From the NCBI GenBank assembly GCA_030038035.1, contig JASHPP010000244.1, forward strand, positions 1-29,778: a stretch of 29,778 bases of DNA, written 5' to 3'. Under the pieces are notes generated by a model. That model was not told where the DNA came from, made no database searches, and saw only the letters and a program-made list of their open reading frames with translations. This DNA is from Trebonia sp. GTDB lineage: Bacteria; Actinomycetota; Actinomycetes; Streptosporangiales; Streptosporangiaceae. Both the position numbers and the translations under genes were made by a program. Of this stretch, positions 15,997 through 23,630 are shown piece by piece (the stretch's first letter is position 1; every line of letters begins with the position of its first letter).

Positions 15997-17127
15997 TCAG
16001 CCAACCCGGGCCAGCCAGTCGGCGGGACTGGACAGCTCGGCGCGGGTGGGCAGCGTCTCCGGCGACGTCCAGACCTTGTTGAAAACCGCCATCCCGGCCT
16101 CTTCGACCACCGCGGCGACGAACCGCGATCCCTCCGCGTACTGGCGGATCTTCAGGTCGATGCCGAGGATCCGCCGCAGGATCTGCTCCGCCCGGCCCGC
16201 CGAGCCCCGCCGGGCGTTGAACCGCTCCCTGATCTCGGCGACCGAGGGCACCACCTGCGGGCCGACCGCGTCCATCACGTAGTCGCCGTGTCCCTCGACG
16301 AGCGTCATCACGGCGGTGAGCTTGTCCAGCAGCGCGCGCTGCGCCGGGGTCTGCATCGCCTCGATGAGCGACTCGCCGTCGCCGCCGCGCACCGCGCCGG
16401 CGACCGCGCCCGCCGCGGACCGCAGCCGGTCCACGATCGCGCCGGGGTCCAGGTCGGACGCGAGCAGGAACTCCGTCATCATGCCCTGCACGTAACCGCG
16501 CAGCCAGGGCACCGACGTGAACTGCACCCGGTGTGTCTCCTCGTGCAGGCACACCCACCGCCGGAAGTCGTGCGGGTCGACACCGAGCTCGCGCTCGACC
16601 ATCACGATGTTCGGCGCGACCAGGGTGAGCCGGCCGACGCCCTGTGCCGCGTCCTGCGCGGACGTCCCGTTCGCCGATGTCCCGTTCGCGGGCTTGGGGG
16701 TGCCGCCCTCGGCCGGCGGCAGGAACAGCTCGTACTGGCCGAGCACCCGCGCGGACAGGTACGCGAGGATGAGGCCCGCCTGGACGCCGGTGACCCGCGA
16801 CCCGACCGAGCCGAGCACCGAGCCGGCCCCTGGCACGGCGTTGCCGCGCTCGGCGAGCTTTTCCGCCAGCGGCTCAAGGACGACACGGAACCCGCCCACG
16901 TTCGCCCTTATCCATCCGGGGCGGTCCACCACGGCGACCGGTCCGGCCGATCCCTTGCTTGTCAGCCCGGTGACCTCGAGGACCGGCTGCTGCACCACGG
17001 CGGTAAGGCCGCGCAGCTCCGCCACGACGGCACGGGCATCGGCGAGGCTGACCTGCGGCCCCTGGCGGGCGAACCGGACGCCGGTGGAGATCGCCAGGTC
17101 CCAGTTGATCATCTGTGCGCTGCTCAC
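15997..17127 (-). CDS. DUF2342 zincin-like metalloprotease family protein
   Basis: 376 residues. The conserved core holds LHEETHRVQF (HExxH at about residues 195-199) and, downstream, LVEGHGDYVMDAVG, whose Glu/His/Asp pattern fits a third zinc ligand in the zincin_2 / DUF2342 family, sometimes labelled as F420-biosynthesis-associated. Function is unproven; its fixed place between dacB and tilS (Rv3626c in M. tuberculosis) is well conserved. A short tandem duplication gives NGTSANGTSA in a linker around residue 148-157. The GTG at 17127 has GGTAGGAC just before it; an open extension to 17193 looks non-coding. Confidence 0.85.
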   Translation of the reverse strand: MSSAQMINWDLAISTGVRFARQGPQVSLADARAVVAELRGLTAVVQQPVLEVTGLTSKGSAGPVAVVDRPGWIRANVGGFRVVLEPLAEKLAERGNAVPGAGSVLGSVGSRVTGVQAGLILAYLSARVLGQYELFLPPAEGGTPKPANGTSANGTSAQDAAQGVGRLTLVAPNIVMVERELGVDPHDFRRWVCLHEETHRVQFTSVPWLRGYVQGMMTEFLLASDLDPGAIVDRLRSAAGAVAGAVRGGDGESLIEAMQTPAQRALLDKLTAVMTLVEGHGDYVMDAVGPQVVPSVAEIRERFNARRGSAGRAEQILRRILGIDLKIRQYAEGSRFVAAVVEEAGMAVFNKVWTSPETLPTRAELSSPADWLARVG

Positions 17128-17177
17128 AGTCCTACCGTACGTGCTGGCCGGGCCTAGTGGGACGAAGGGCGCGGCAA

Positions 17178-18635
17178 CTAGCGGCAGCCGCACCCGGCGA
17201 ACGCGGCCGCCGCCGCGTCGATCGCCTGCGCGGCGGCCGTCAGCAGGCCGGCGCCAGGCACCTGCGGCGCCATGATCGCGAAGATCAGCAGGCTGCCGCT
17301 GCTGTCATAGACCAGGCCGGCGAGGGCGGCGACCGTGGAGAGGTTGCCGGTCTTGGCCCGCACCACCCCCCGCGCGGCGCCGCCGATCCCGCCGAACACG
17401 CTGTCCCCCGCCGACAGCGTCCCGGTGAACCCGGCCACCGGCAGCCCGGTGATCACCGACCGCAGCCGCGGTGTGTCCGCGGCGACCTCGAGGATCCGCA
17501 CCAGCGTCTCCGGGGCGATCCCGTCCTGCGGTGACAGGCCGCTGCCGTCCACCAGGCTGATCGGCGTGCTCACGCCCAGCCGCCGCAGTTCGGTCATCAC
17601 CGCCGCCGCCGCGCCGGCGAACGTCGCGGGCATGCCCATCGCGATCGCCACGTGCCGCGCCAGGTTCTCGGCGATCACGTTGTTGCTCTCCTGCAACATC
17701 TGCTCCACGATCTGGGACAGCGTCGGCGAGCTCACGCTGGCGAGCAGCGGCGCGCCGGCCGGCGCGACCGACGGCGACGGGCCGCTGCTCACCGTGATCC
17801 CGTGCTGTCCGAGCAGGGTGGCGAAGGCCGCCGCGGTCAGGCCGGCCGGGTCCGTTGTCCGCGGGCTGTAGTTGACCGGGTCGTCGGAGTCCTGCAGCGT
17901 GCCGGCCGGCGTGAGCCGCCCCTGGTCGGCCTCGAGGGAGACGATCGGGGTCACGTTCCCCGAGTACACGTCGCCGTACGTCCACCCCGGCGCCATGTCG
18001 GGCCCGCTGTAGAGCGAGGTGTCATAGCCCAGCCGCACGGACCTGTGCCCTTCGGCCTTCAGGGCCCGTGCGGTGGCGGCCGCGAGCGCGGCCAGCGTGG
18101 CGGGGTGCGGGTAATCGGAGGCGGGGTACGCGTGCACGGCGAGGGTGGGGTCCCCGCCGCCGACGAGGACGATGCCGCCGCTCACCTGGCGCACGGTGGT
18201 GCTGAACCTCGCGTCGGGCCCGAGCAGCGCGAGCGCGGTGACCGCGGTCGCCAGCTTCGTGGTGGACGCGGGCGTGGCGAGCACTTCGGCGTCGTCGTCG
18301 TACAGCACGTCGCCGGTCGCCGCGTCCGCGACCTCGACCCCGAGCTGCGGGCCCACGTCCGCGGCCGGCAGCATGGCGGCGACCACGGCGGACAGCCCCG
18401 AGGCGGTGGGCAGCGCGGGCAGGTCAACGGCCGTGCTGGCCGCTCCGCTCCCCGCGGGGACAGGCACCGGGGTCAGCACCGTCCCGGCCCGCACCAGGGG
18501 CCGGGACGCGGCGACCGGGATGTGCAGCGCGGCGAGCCGGGGAGGCAGCATGCGCGCCACACTGACCCCGGCAGCGAGCGTGAACATGTTCAGCATCGCG
18601 AGCGTTGCCAGGGCCGTGATCCGGGTACGGCGCAC
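17178..18635 (-). CDS. dacB: D-alanyl-D-alanine carboxypeptidase/endopeptidase (PBP4 type)
   Basis: 485 residues, low-molecular-weight penicillin-binding protein of the peptidase S13 family, acting on peptidoglycan outside the membrane. An N-terminal helix (about 6-27, RTRITALATLAMLNMFTLAAG) serves as signal or anchor. The three active-site boxes are STTK (Ser124 and Lys127), SNN in QESNNVIAENLARH, and KTG in VRAKTGNLSTV. DGSGLSPQDG is also typical of the family. It ends in FAGCGCR, an odd cysteine pair. GTG 18635 has AAAGG upstream. It is divergent from ppa with a 128-base gap, the same layout as Rv3627c/Rv3628. Confidence 0.93.
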   Translation of the reverse strand: MRRTRITALATLAMLNMFTLAAGVSVARMLPPRLAALHIPVAASRPLVRAGTVLTPVPVPAGSGAASTAVDLPALPTASGLSAVVAAMLPAADVGPQLGVEVADAATGDVLYDDDAEVLATPASTTKLATAVTALALLGPDARFSTTVRQVSGGIVLVGGGDPTLAVHAYPASDYPHPATLAALAAATARALKAEGHRSVRLGYDTSLYSGPDMAPGWTYGDVYSGNVTPIVSLEADQGRLTPAGTLQDSDDPVNYSPRTTDPAGLTAAAFATLLGQHGITVSSGPSPSVAPAGAPLLASVSSPTLSQIVEQMLQESNNVIAENLARHVAIAMGMPATFAGAAAAVMTELRRLGVSTPISLVDGSGLSPQDGIAPETLVRILEVAADTPRLRSVITGLPVAGFTGTLSAGDSVFGGIGGAARGVVRAKTGNLSTVAALAGLVYDSSGSLLIFAIMAPQVPGAGLLTAAAQAIDAAAAAFAGCGCR

Positions 18636-18763
18636 GGGCTTACCTTTCGCGGGTTGAGGTGTGCATAGCTTAGGCCCACCCCCGGCTCGCCGGCCCGCCA
18701 TCCCGCCGCGTCCGGCTGACCGGCGACAATGGGAAGAGGCCGTAGCCGTCGGGCGGAGCGAAC

Positions 18764-19264
18764 ATGGACGTCGAAGTAGTCATCGAGATCCCCAAGGGCC
18801 AGCGCAACAAGTACGAGATTGACCACGAGACCGGCCGGATCAGGCTTGACCGCATGCTCTTCACCGCGACCAGGTACCCGGCGGACTACGGGTTCATCGA
18901 GGAGACCCTGGGCGGGGACGGCGACCCTCTTGACGCGCTCGTGCTGCTCGAGGAGCCGACCTTCCCCGGCTGCCTGATCACGGCGCGGGTCATCGGCATG
19001 TTCCTGATGAGGGACGAGAAGGGGCCCGACGAGAAGATCCTCTGCGTGCCCGCGCACGACCCGAGGGCGGAGCACCTGCGCGACATCGAGGACGTGCCCG
19101 AGTTTGACCGGCTGGAGATCCAGCACTTCTTCGAGGTCTACAAGGACCTTGAGCCTGGCAAGTCCGTGGAAGCCGCCCGCTGGGCCGGCCGCGCGGCCGC
19201 CGCGGCGGAGGTCGAGCGCTCGCGCAAGCGCTTCATCGACTTTATCGAGGCCGGGGAGCCGTAG
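18764..19264 (+). CDS. ppa: Inorganic pyrophosphatase (family I)
   Basis: A 166-residue soluble enzyme that hydrolyses pyrophosphate and so pulls biosynthetic reactions forward. The metal-binding signature DGDPLDALV is at 52-60, preceded by [10 protein letters not shown] and [15 protein letters not shown]. Length and start fit bacterial family I enzymes. The last 30 residues form an Ala/Arg-rich helix. It is the end of the first conserved block and converges on an unrelated gene 9 bases beyond its stop. Confidence 0.96.
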   Translation: MDVEVVIEIPKGQRNKYEIDHETGRIRLDRMLFTATRYPADYGFIEETLGGDGDPLDALVLLEEPTFPGCLITARVIGMFLMRDEKGPDEKILCVPAHDPRAEHLRDIEDVPEFDRLEIQHFFEVYKDLEPGKSVEAARWAGRAAAAAEVERSRKRFIDFIEAGEP

Positions 19265-19273
19265 TCAGGCCCG

Positions 19274-20161
19274 CTATCCGGCCGCCCTGTGCTGCGGGCA
19301 CTCGATGTGTGCCCAGATCGCGCCGGCCCGGGCGCGGATGGCCTCGTGCGCCTCGCGCAGGGCGTCGCCGCCAAACCAGGCCAGGCCGCCGGACAGCCAG
19401 ACGGCGGTGCTGGCCGCGGCGGCGGCGCTCTCCCACCGGCCGGCGTCGGCGTGCAGCGTCATCGCGCGCACGGCGGCCGCCGCCCAGTCGGGCACGGCGA
19501 GCTGCACGTACCGCGGGGCGGTGCTGAGCCAGCCGGGCCCCCGCACAGCGAGGTGGAGCCGTTCCAGGGCACGGTCGGCGAGGGCCAGCCCAGCGTCGGT
19601 TTCGGCAAGCCCGTCGGCTTCCGCGCCGGTCTTCAGCAGGCAGCGGCCCAGGTGGAACTTGGCGCGGGCCAGCCCGAGGTCCCGTTCGGCCGGGTCCGCC
19701 GCGGGTGCGCGCAGGTACATGCGGACGACCTCGCGGAGCAGCCTGATCGCGTCCTTGGTGTTGCCGGACGTGTCGTGCGCGAGGGCGACCCGGGTGAGCA
19801 CGTCGATCCGCGGCACTTCGTAGGAGGCCGCGTCGGCCCGCGCGAGCGCGGCGTAGTGGCCCGCGGACTCGGTAAGCAGCGCGATGGCGTGCACGGGGGT
19901 GGCGCCGTACCGCGCGTGGTTGGACAGCGCGGCGGCAAGCTCTGCCCGGTGCCACGCGGGATCGCGGGCGGCGGCGCGCAGCTCCCTGCTTATCGACAGC
20001 GCGGTCCCTGAGTGGGTCGCGGCCTTGTCGTGGCTTCCCTCGAGCGCAGCGCGAATCGCCTCACCGAGGTGAAAGTGGTACCGACGCTCCAGCGTGCCAC
20101 GGCGTGACGCCTTGCGCGCTTGCCGTCTGCGCTCCGGCGGCTTCTGCCGGGCCATGAACAT
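19274..20161 (-). CDS. Helical repeat (TPR-like) protein, unknown
   Basis: 295 residues, very basic for the first 25 (RQKPPERRRQARKASRRG), then almost entirely alpha-helical with Ala/Leu-rich pairs resembling tetratricopeptide repeats, for instance AIALLTESAGHYAALARAD, DVLTRVALAHDTSGNTKDAIRLLREVV and LARAKFHLGRCLLKTGAEADGLAETDAGLALAD. Such proteins mediate protein contacts; no catalytic motif is seen. I do not recognise a named family. ATG 20161 has AAAGG at 8 bases. It is divergent from the acetyltransferase gene and convergent with ppa, so it is probably a single-gene unit and is not part of the usual neighbourhood of ppa. Confidence 0.65.
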   Translation of the reverse strand: MFMARQKPPERRRQARKASRRGTLERRYHFHLGEAIRAALEGSHDKAATHSGTALSISRELRAAARDPAWHRAELAAALSNHARYGATPVHAIALLTESAGHYAALARADAASYEVPRIDVLTRVALAHDTSGNTKDAIRLLREVVRMYLRAPAADPAERDLGLARAKFHLGRCLLKTGAEADGLAETDAGLALADRALERLHLAVRGPGWLSTAPRYVQLAVPDWAAAAVRAMTLHADAGRWESAAAAASTAVWLSGGLAWFGGDALREAHEAIRARAGAIWAHIECPQHRAAG

Positions 20162-20252
20162 GCCAGGAACCTTTCAACGGGAACCACGCCTATCGGCCCC
20201 TACATCGATCGTTACATAACCCCGCGTAGCTGGCAATACACGGGATGAAACT

Positions 20253-20277
20253 ATTTCTGAACGGAATTTCAGGAAAT
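20253..20277. promoter_or_regulatory. Imperfect dyad in divergent promoter region
   Basis: ATTTCTGAA and TTCAGGAAAT are inverted repeats with one bulged base, around a centre CGGAA. The dyad lies in the 178-base AT-richer gap between the TPR-like gene and the acetyltransferase gene, about 92 bases from the first and 63 from the second, where a shared operator could sit. Confidence 0.3.
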
Positions 20278-20327
20278 ATCGGTATTCGCCCTCATCCCAG
20301 GCGCCTCGTGCCGCTTGACCGCGCACA

Positions 20328-20333
20328 TACCCT
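20328..20333 (+). promoter_or_regulatory. -10 hexamer of the acetyltransferase gene (leaderless)
   Basis: TACCCT ends 6 bases before the GTG at 20340, so transcription should start on or beside the initiation codon. There is no usable Shine-Dalgarno. Confidence 0.4.
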
Positions 20334-20339
20334 CAGGGT

Positions 20340-20870
20340 GTGTCGCTAACCCCCGGGCAGGTACGGGTCCGGGCCGCCGGACCAGACGACCTCGCCGCGA
20401 TCGCCGGCATCTTCGCCCACTACGTGACGCACAGCGTGGCGACGTTCGAGGAGACGCCGCCGACCGTGCGTGACTGGGAGCGCAAGCTGGCCGGCCTGCG
20501 GGAGCTCGCGCTGCCGTTCCTGGCGGCCGAGACCGGTGCGGGGGTTGCCGGGTACGCGTACGCGAGCCCGTGGCGGCCCAAGCCCGCGTACCGGCACACG
20601 GTGGAGGACTCGGTCTACCTGGCACCTGAATGGACGGGGAAGGGCCTTGGCCGGCCGCTGCTGTCCGCGCTGCTGCAGCGGTGCGCGCGGGCGGGCGCGC
20701 GGCAGGTCATCGCGGTCATCGCGGACAACGGCGAGGGTGCGTCCGCGGCGCTGCACCGTGCCTGCGGGTTCACCGACGCTGGCAGGCTCGCAAGCGTGGG
20801 ATTCAAGCACGGCCGATGGGTCGACACGGTGCTGATGCAGTGCGACCTGACAACCTCGGCGGCCGGATAG
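20340..20870 (+). CDS. GNAT acetyltransferase, phosphinothricin/methionine sulfoximine type
   Basis: 176 residues. It matches the PAT/Bar/YncA group: VRVRAAGPDDLAAIAGIFAHYV at the start, ATFEETPPTVRDW, YAYASPWRPKPAYRHTVEDSVYL, the acetyl-CoA loop TGKGLGRPLL and HRACGFTDAGRLASVGFKHGRWVDTVLMQ. Members acetylate glutamate analogues such as phosphinothricin or methionine sulfoximine, so detoxification is likely, but the natural substrate cannot be told. Translation probably starts at GTG 20340 on a leaderless message. It converges on the zinc-ribbon gene, with 28 bases between stops. Confidence 0.88.
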   Translation: MSLTPGQVRVRAAGPDDLAAIAGIFAHYVTHSVATFEETPPTVRDWERKLAGLRELALPFLAAETGAGVAGYAYASPWRPKPAYRHTVEDSVYLAPEWTGKGLGRPLLSALLQRCARAGARQVIAVIADNGEGASAALHRACGFTDAGRLASVGFKHGRWVDTVLMQCDLTTSAAG

Positions 20871-20898
20871 GCCGGACAACCGCCCTGACCTGAACTAG

Positions 20899-21624
20899 CT
20901 AGCGGCCAGGGGTGCCGGGCCTGCCGGCCCCCTCGGCGGTCCGCGCCGCCAGCGTCAGGAAGGCCGCGGCGCGGTCAAAGGCCATCCCGATGGTGCGGCG
21001 GGCGAGGTGGTCCTGATAGGCCTTGTAGCGGCTCATCTCCCACTCCTGTCCGCGGGGCGGCAGAGATTCCACCGTGGGCAGCGGGAGTGACTGCCAGGTC
21101 CACTCGCTGATCGGCGTCCAGTCGGCTCCCGCCGCGTCTTCGGCCCGCCTTGGCTGGATGAAGTCGGCGTGATCGGCGTAGTAGCCCATCCTGTTCCTGA
21201 CGAAGCGCAGCCCCGTGAACGTGCCCTCGGTCAGCCGCCGCTCCGCGGCCGGCAGCCCGGCCAGGGTGTCTTCGTAAGCCTCCGGATGGTACCTGAAAAG
21301 GGTGGCGTCGACGATGGTCACCCACCAGACCGCCTCGCCGATCACCGCGAACGCCTGCGGCCGGTCACTGGCCCTGACCTTGCCTAGCCGCTCGGTGGTA
21401 TCGCGCATGGCGATAATGGCCCAGCCGAGAGCGCTGGCCTCTGACCGCCGCTCACTGGCCCCTTCCGCCCAGTTCTCGCTGCCCCACCGCTGCTGGTGCG
21501 GGTTCACCCGGTTCCAGTTCTCCCGGTTCCACGCCACCCGGCAGCGCGCCGAACAGAACCTGGCGTGCTCCCGCTTCGGCTCGAACGCCGTGCCGCAGCG
21601 CTCGCATGCCCTCATCTCCGCCAT
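20899..21624 (-). CDS. Zinc-ribbon protein of unknown function
   Basis: 241 residues. The N-terminus is a four-cysteine zinc ribbon: Cys7, Cys10, Cys24 and Cys28 (CERCG, then FCSARCR). The remainder is helical and rich in Trp and Arg (ENWNRVNPHQQRWGSENW, AVIGEAVWWVTIVDATLFRY, LRFVRNRMGYYADHADFIQPR). The FVRNRMGYY stretch recalls HEPN-like or antitoxin-type helical proteins, but I would not assign it. A nucleic-acid or regulatory role is plausible for the ribbon. ATG 21624 is 6 bases after a TAACAT -10 hexamer, so it is probably leaderless; a GTG at 21627 would add one residue. Confidence 0.7.
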   Translation of the reverse strand: MAEMRACERCGTAFEPKREHARFCSARCRVAWNRENWNRVNPHQQRWGSENWAEGASERRSEASALGWAIIAMRDTTERLGKVRASDRPQAFAVIGEAVWWVTIVDATLFRYHPEAYEDTLAGLPAAERRLTEGTFTGLRFVRNRMGYYADHADFIQPRRAEDAAGADWTPISEWTWQSLPLPTVESLPPRGQEWEMSRYKAYQDHLARRTIGMAFDRAAAFLTLAARTAEGAGRPGTPGR

Positions 21625-21630
21625 CACGCA

Positions 21631-21644
21631 ATGTTACGCGTAAC
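21631..21644 (-). promoter_or_regulatory. Promoter -10 overlapped by a perfect palindrome
   Basis: GTTACGCGTAAC (21633-21644) is a perfect 12-bp palindrome. On the minus strand its right half forms the TAACAT -10 hexamer (21636-21631) of the zinc-ribbon gene, so a protein bound here would block transcription. Autoregulation by the zinc-ribbon protein is possible. Confidence 0.45.
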
Positions 21645-22087
21645 GATGGTCGGCGGGAGCGCCGGCGCAACCAACATCGGTGAAACTTTAGGTGACCAGA
21701 CGCCTACGCCGGTCACCGGGAAATCCGCCTCTGCTGTCCCGCCGCGCGCACCGGGCGCCGGCCGCGGTCGGGAGAGGCCGCCACGGCCGCTGCCGCCTAC
21801 GATGACCCGGCGCGATCATGAGGACCGCGGGAAGCACGCTTGCACTCTCGTCACACCAGCCACTCCCATTAAGCTTTGTGTGTGTTCCGACCATTTTCCG
21901 GAGTAATTTGCCCTGATATGTCATGCCTAACGCATACAAACATGCCCGAAGCGGCAAGTATTAGCGGCGAGCCGTACGATCCGCGCGCCTGGCCTCCTCG
22001 CCCGGGAATAGTTTGGTTGCCGAGCACCGAGCATCCCGTCCCATGATTCACACTTGGTAATGGCAAGGCACGCAGCGAGGAGGACCG
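21645..22087. other. Long non-coding region upstream of crp
   Basis: 443 bases between the zinc-ribbon gene and crp. The left half is GC-rich, the right half (about 21850-21960 and 22005-22070) is AT-richer and should carry the crp promoter; candidates are TTTTCC-17-TATGTC (21893-21921) and TAGTTT near 22008. A strong ribosome site GAGGAGG precedes the crp GTG. Open frames here are short and show no coding character. I see no TGTGA-N6-TCACA autoregulatory site. Confidence 0.5.
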
Positions 22088-22771
22088 GTGGATGACACCG
22101 AGGGGGCGCTGAGGCGGGCGCCCCTGTTCGACGCACTCGACGAGGAAGGCGCTCGCGCACTCCGGCGCCAGATGGCCGAGGTGAAGCTTTCCCGTGGCGA
22201 ACACCTGTTCATGGAAGGTGACGACGGGGACGCGCTTTACGTCGTGCTTGACGGCAAGATGAAGCTCACCCGCGCCGCCGCGGACGGGCGGGAGAACCTG
22301 CTCAGCGTGATCGGACCGGGCGAGATGTTTGGCGAGCTGTCGCTGTTCGACCCGCGACCGCGGACCTCCTCCGCGAGCGCGGTGACCGACGCGCTGCTAG
22401 CGTCGCTCAAGAACGAAGCGCTGATCTCCTTGCTGCGGGAGCGGCCGGAAGTGTCCCTGCACATGCTCCGGGCGCTGGCGCAGCGGCTGCGCCGGGCCAA
22501 CGATGTCACGGCGGACCTTGTCTTCACCGACGTCCCCGGCCGCGTCGCCAAGAACCTGCTCGACCTTGCCGAGCGCTTTGGCCAGCAGGAGCCAGACGGT
22601 CTGCACGTGCACCACGATCTGACGCAGGAGGAGCTCGCACAGCTGGTCGGCGCGTCACGCGAGACCGTGAACAAGGCGCTTGCGGACTTCGCGGCCAGGG
22701 GCTGGCTGCAGATCTCGGCGCGCTCCGTGCTTATCCTCGACGCCGAGCGCCTCCGCAAGCGCGCCCGCTAA
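22088..22771 (+). CDS. crp: Crp/Fnr-family transcription regulator (cAMP receptor protein, Rv3676 type)
   Basis: 227 residues. The cyclic-nucleotide pocket is intact: FGELSLFDPRPRTSSA contains Glu83, Arg92 and Ser94/Ser95, the residues expected to hold cAMP. The dimerisation helix follows at about 112-140 and the winged helix-turn-helix at about 178-206 (LTQEELAQLVGASRETVNKALADF). There are no clustered cysteines for an iron-sulphur centre, so it is of the Crp not Fnr kind. It is the global cAMP regulator in relatives. The GTG at 22088 has GAGGAGG four bases upstream. As in M. tuberculosis it sits tail-to-tail with the MBL gene; a short AACCT-A-AGGTT dyad (22782-22792) and a palindromic repeat separate them. 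Confidence 0.95.
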   Translation: MDDTEGALRRAPLFDALDEEGARALRRQMAEVKLSRGEHLFMEGDDGDALYVVLDGKMKLTRAAADGRENLLSVIGPGEMFGELSLFDPRPRTSSASAVTDALLASLKNEALISLLRERPEVSLHMLRALAQRLRRANDVTADLVFTDVPGRVAKNLLDLAERFGQQEPDGLHVHHDLTQEELAQLVGASRETVNKALADFAARGWLQISARSVLILDAERLRKRAR

Positions 22772-22808
22772 GGCCCAGGTAAACCTAAGGTTCGGGATAA
22801 ACCACGAA

Positions 22809-22864
22809 GCAGGTACGCCGTTAACGCGCAGCCGGGGGGTTCGGGGGGTCGCCCCCCCGGGCAA
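22809..22864. repeat. GC-rich palindromic repeat between crp and the MBL gene
   Basis: A full copy of the element: GCAGGTACGCCGTTAA, then CGCAGCC, then a GGGGGGTTCGGGGGG core with TCGCCCCCCC. It supplies the stop codon (TAA, 22823-22821) and the last codons GGDPPNPPAAR of the MBL-fold gene, and could fold to terminate both convergent transcripts. Confidence 0.65.
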
Positions 22865-23630
22865 GGTAGTCCAGCTGGGCGCGGACCGACGATTCGGCGG
22901 CGCCCCGTACCGCCGGATCGGTGTCCCCGTACACCACGGCCACGATTTCGGCCGGGGTGCGGGCACCGGCGGCAAGGGCGGCCCGGATCTGGTCAAGCCG
23001 CTCCTGGCGGTGCGCGATGTAGTAGTCAAGCACGCCTGCCGGATCGGTGAGCGCGGGCCCGTGCCCGGGCAGCAGGACACGCAGCCCGGCACTTGCGGCG
23101 AGGGCCCTGAGCTCGTCGAGCGTCCGCAGGTAGTCGGCCAGTCCCCCGTCCTGAGCGATCACCGTGGTGCCGCGGCCCAGCACGGTGTCCCCGGTCAGCA
23201 GCGCGCTGTCCGCGTCGAGCAGCAGGCTGACCGAGTCGGCCGAATGCCCGGGCGTTCCAACCACGCGCAGCTCGCACCCGGCGTCGGTCAGCACGTCCCC
23301 CGCCGCCAGGCCCTCGCTGCCCAGCCGGTGCGCGGGGTCGAGCGCCATGACCGGCGCGCCGGTCATGGCGGCGAACGCGGCGGCGCCCGCCGAGTGGTCG
23401 AGGTGCCCGTGCGTCAGCACGATAAGCGCCACCCGCCGGCCGCCTGCACGCGCGGCGTCCAGCACCCGGCGCAGATGCCCCTCGTGCTCAGGACCGGGAT
23501 CGACCACCACGGCGGACGGCGATCCCGGCTCGGCGATGACCCAGGTGTTGGTGCCGTCCAGCGTCATCGGTGACGGGTTTGGCGCGAGCACGCAGCGGGC
23601 CCGCTCGGTCCCCGAGCCGTCGATGCTCAC
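22821..23630 (-). CDS. MBL-fold metallohydrolase (LACTB2-like, Rv3677c type)
   Basis: 269 residues. The metal site is complete: THGHLDHSAGA (HxHxDH), GHSADSVSL, the bridging Asp in GDTVLGRG and a final His in LPGHGPAL; the C-terminal region (about 195-255) with YIAHRQERLDQI resembles the winged-helix end of LACTB2 endoribonuclease-like proteins. Whether it cuts RNA or a small thioester is unknown. The GTG at 23630 overlaps the nudix stop as GTGA (23627-23630). The last 11 residues derive from a palindromic repeat and are probably not functional. Confidence 0.88.
   Translation of the reverse strand: MSIDGSGTERARCVLAPNPSPMTLDGTNTWVIAEPGSPSAVVVDPGPEHEGHLRRVLDAARAGGRRVALIVLTHGHLDHSAGAAAFAAMTGAPVMALDPAHRLGSEGLAAGDVLTDAGCELRVVGTPGHSADSVSLLLDADSALLTGDTVLGRGTTVIAQDGGLADYLRTLDELRALAASAGLRVLLPGHGPALTDPAGVLDYYIAHRQERLDQIRAALAAGARTPAEIVAVVYGDTDPAVRGAAESSVRAQLDYLARGGDPPNPPAAR

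Noticed and set aside
21496..21906. 136-codon open frame upstream of crp
   Set aside because: It begins antisense to the zinc-ribbon gene, changes composition half-way and has no ribosome site at any start.
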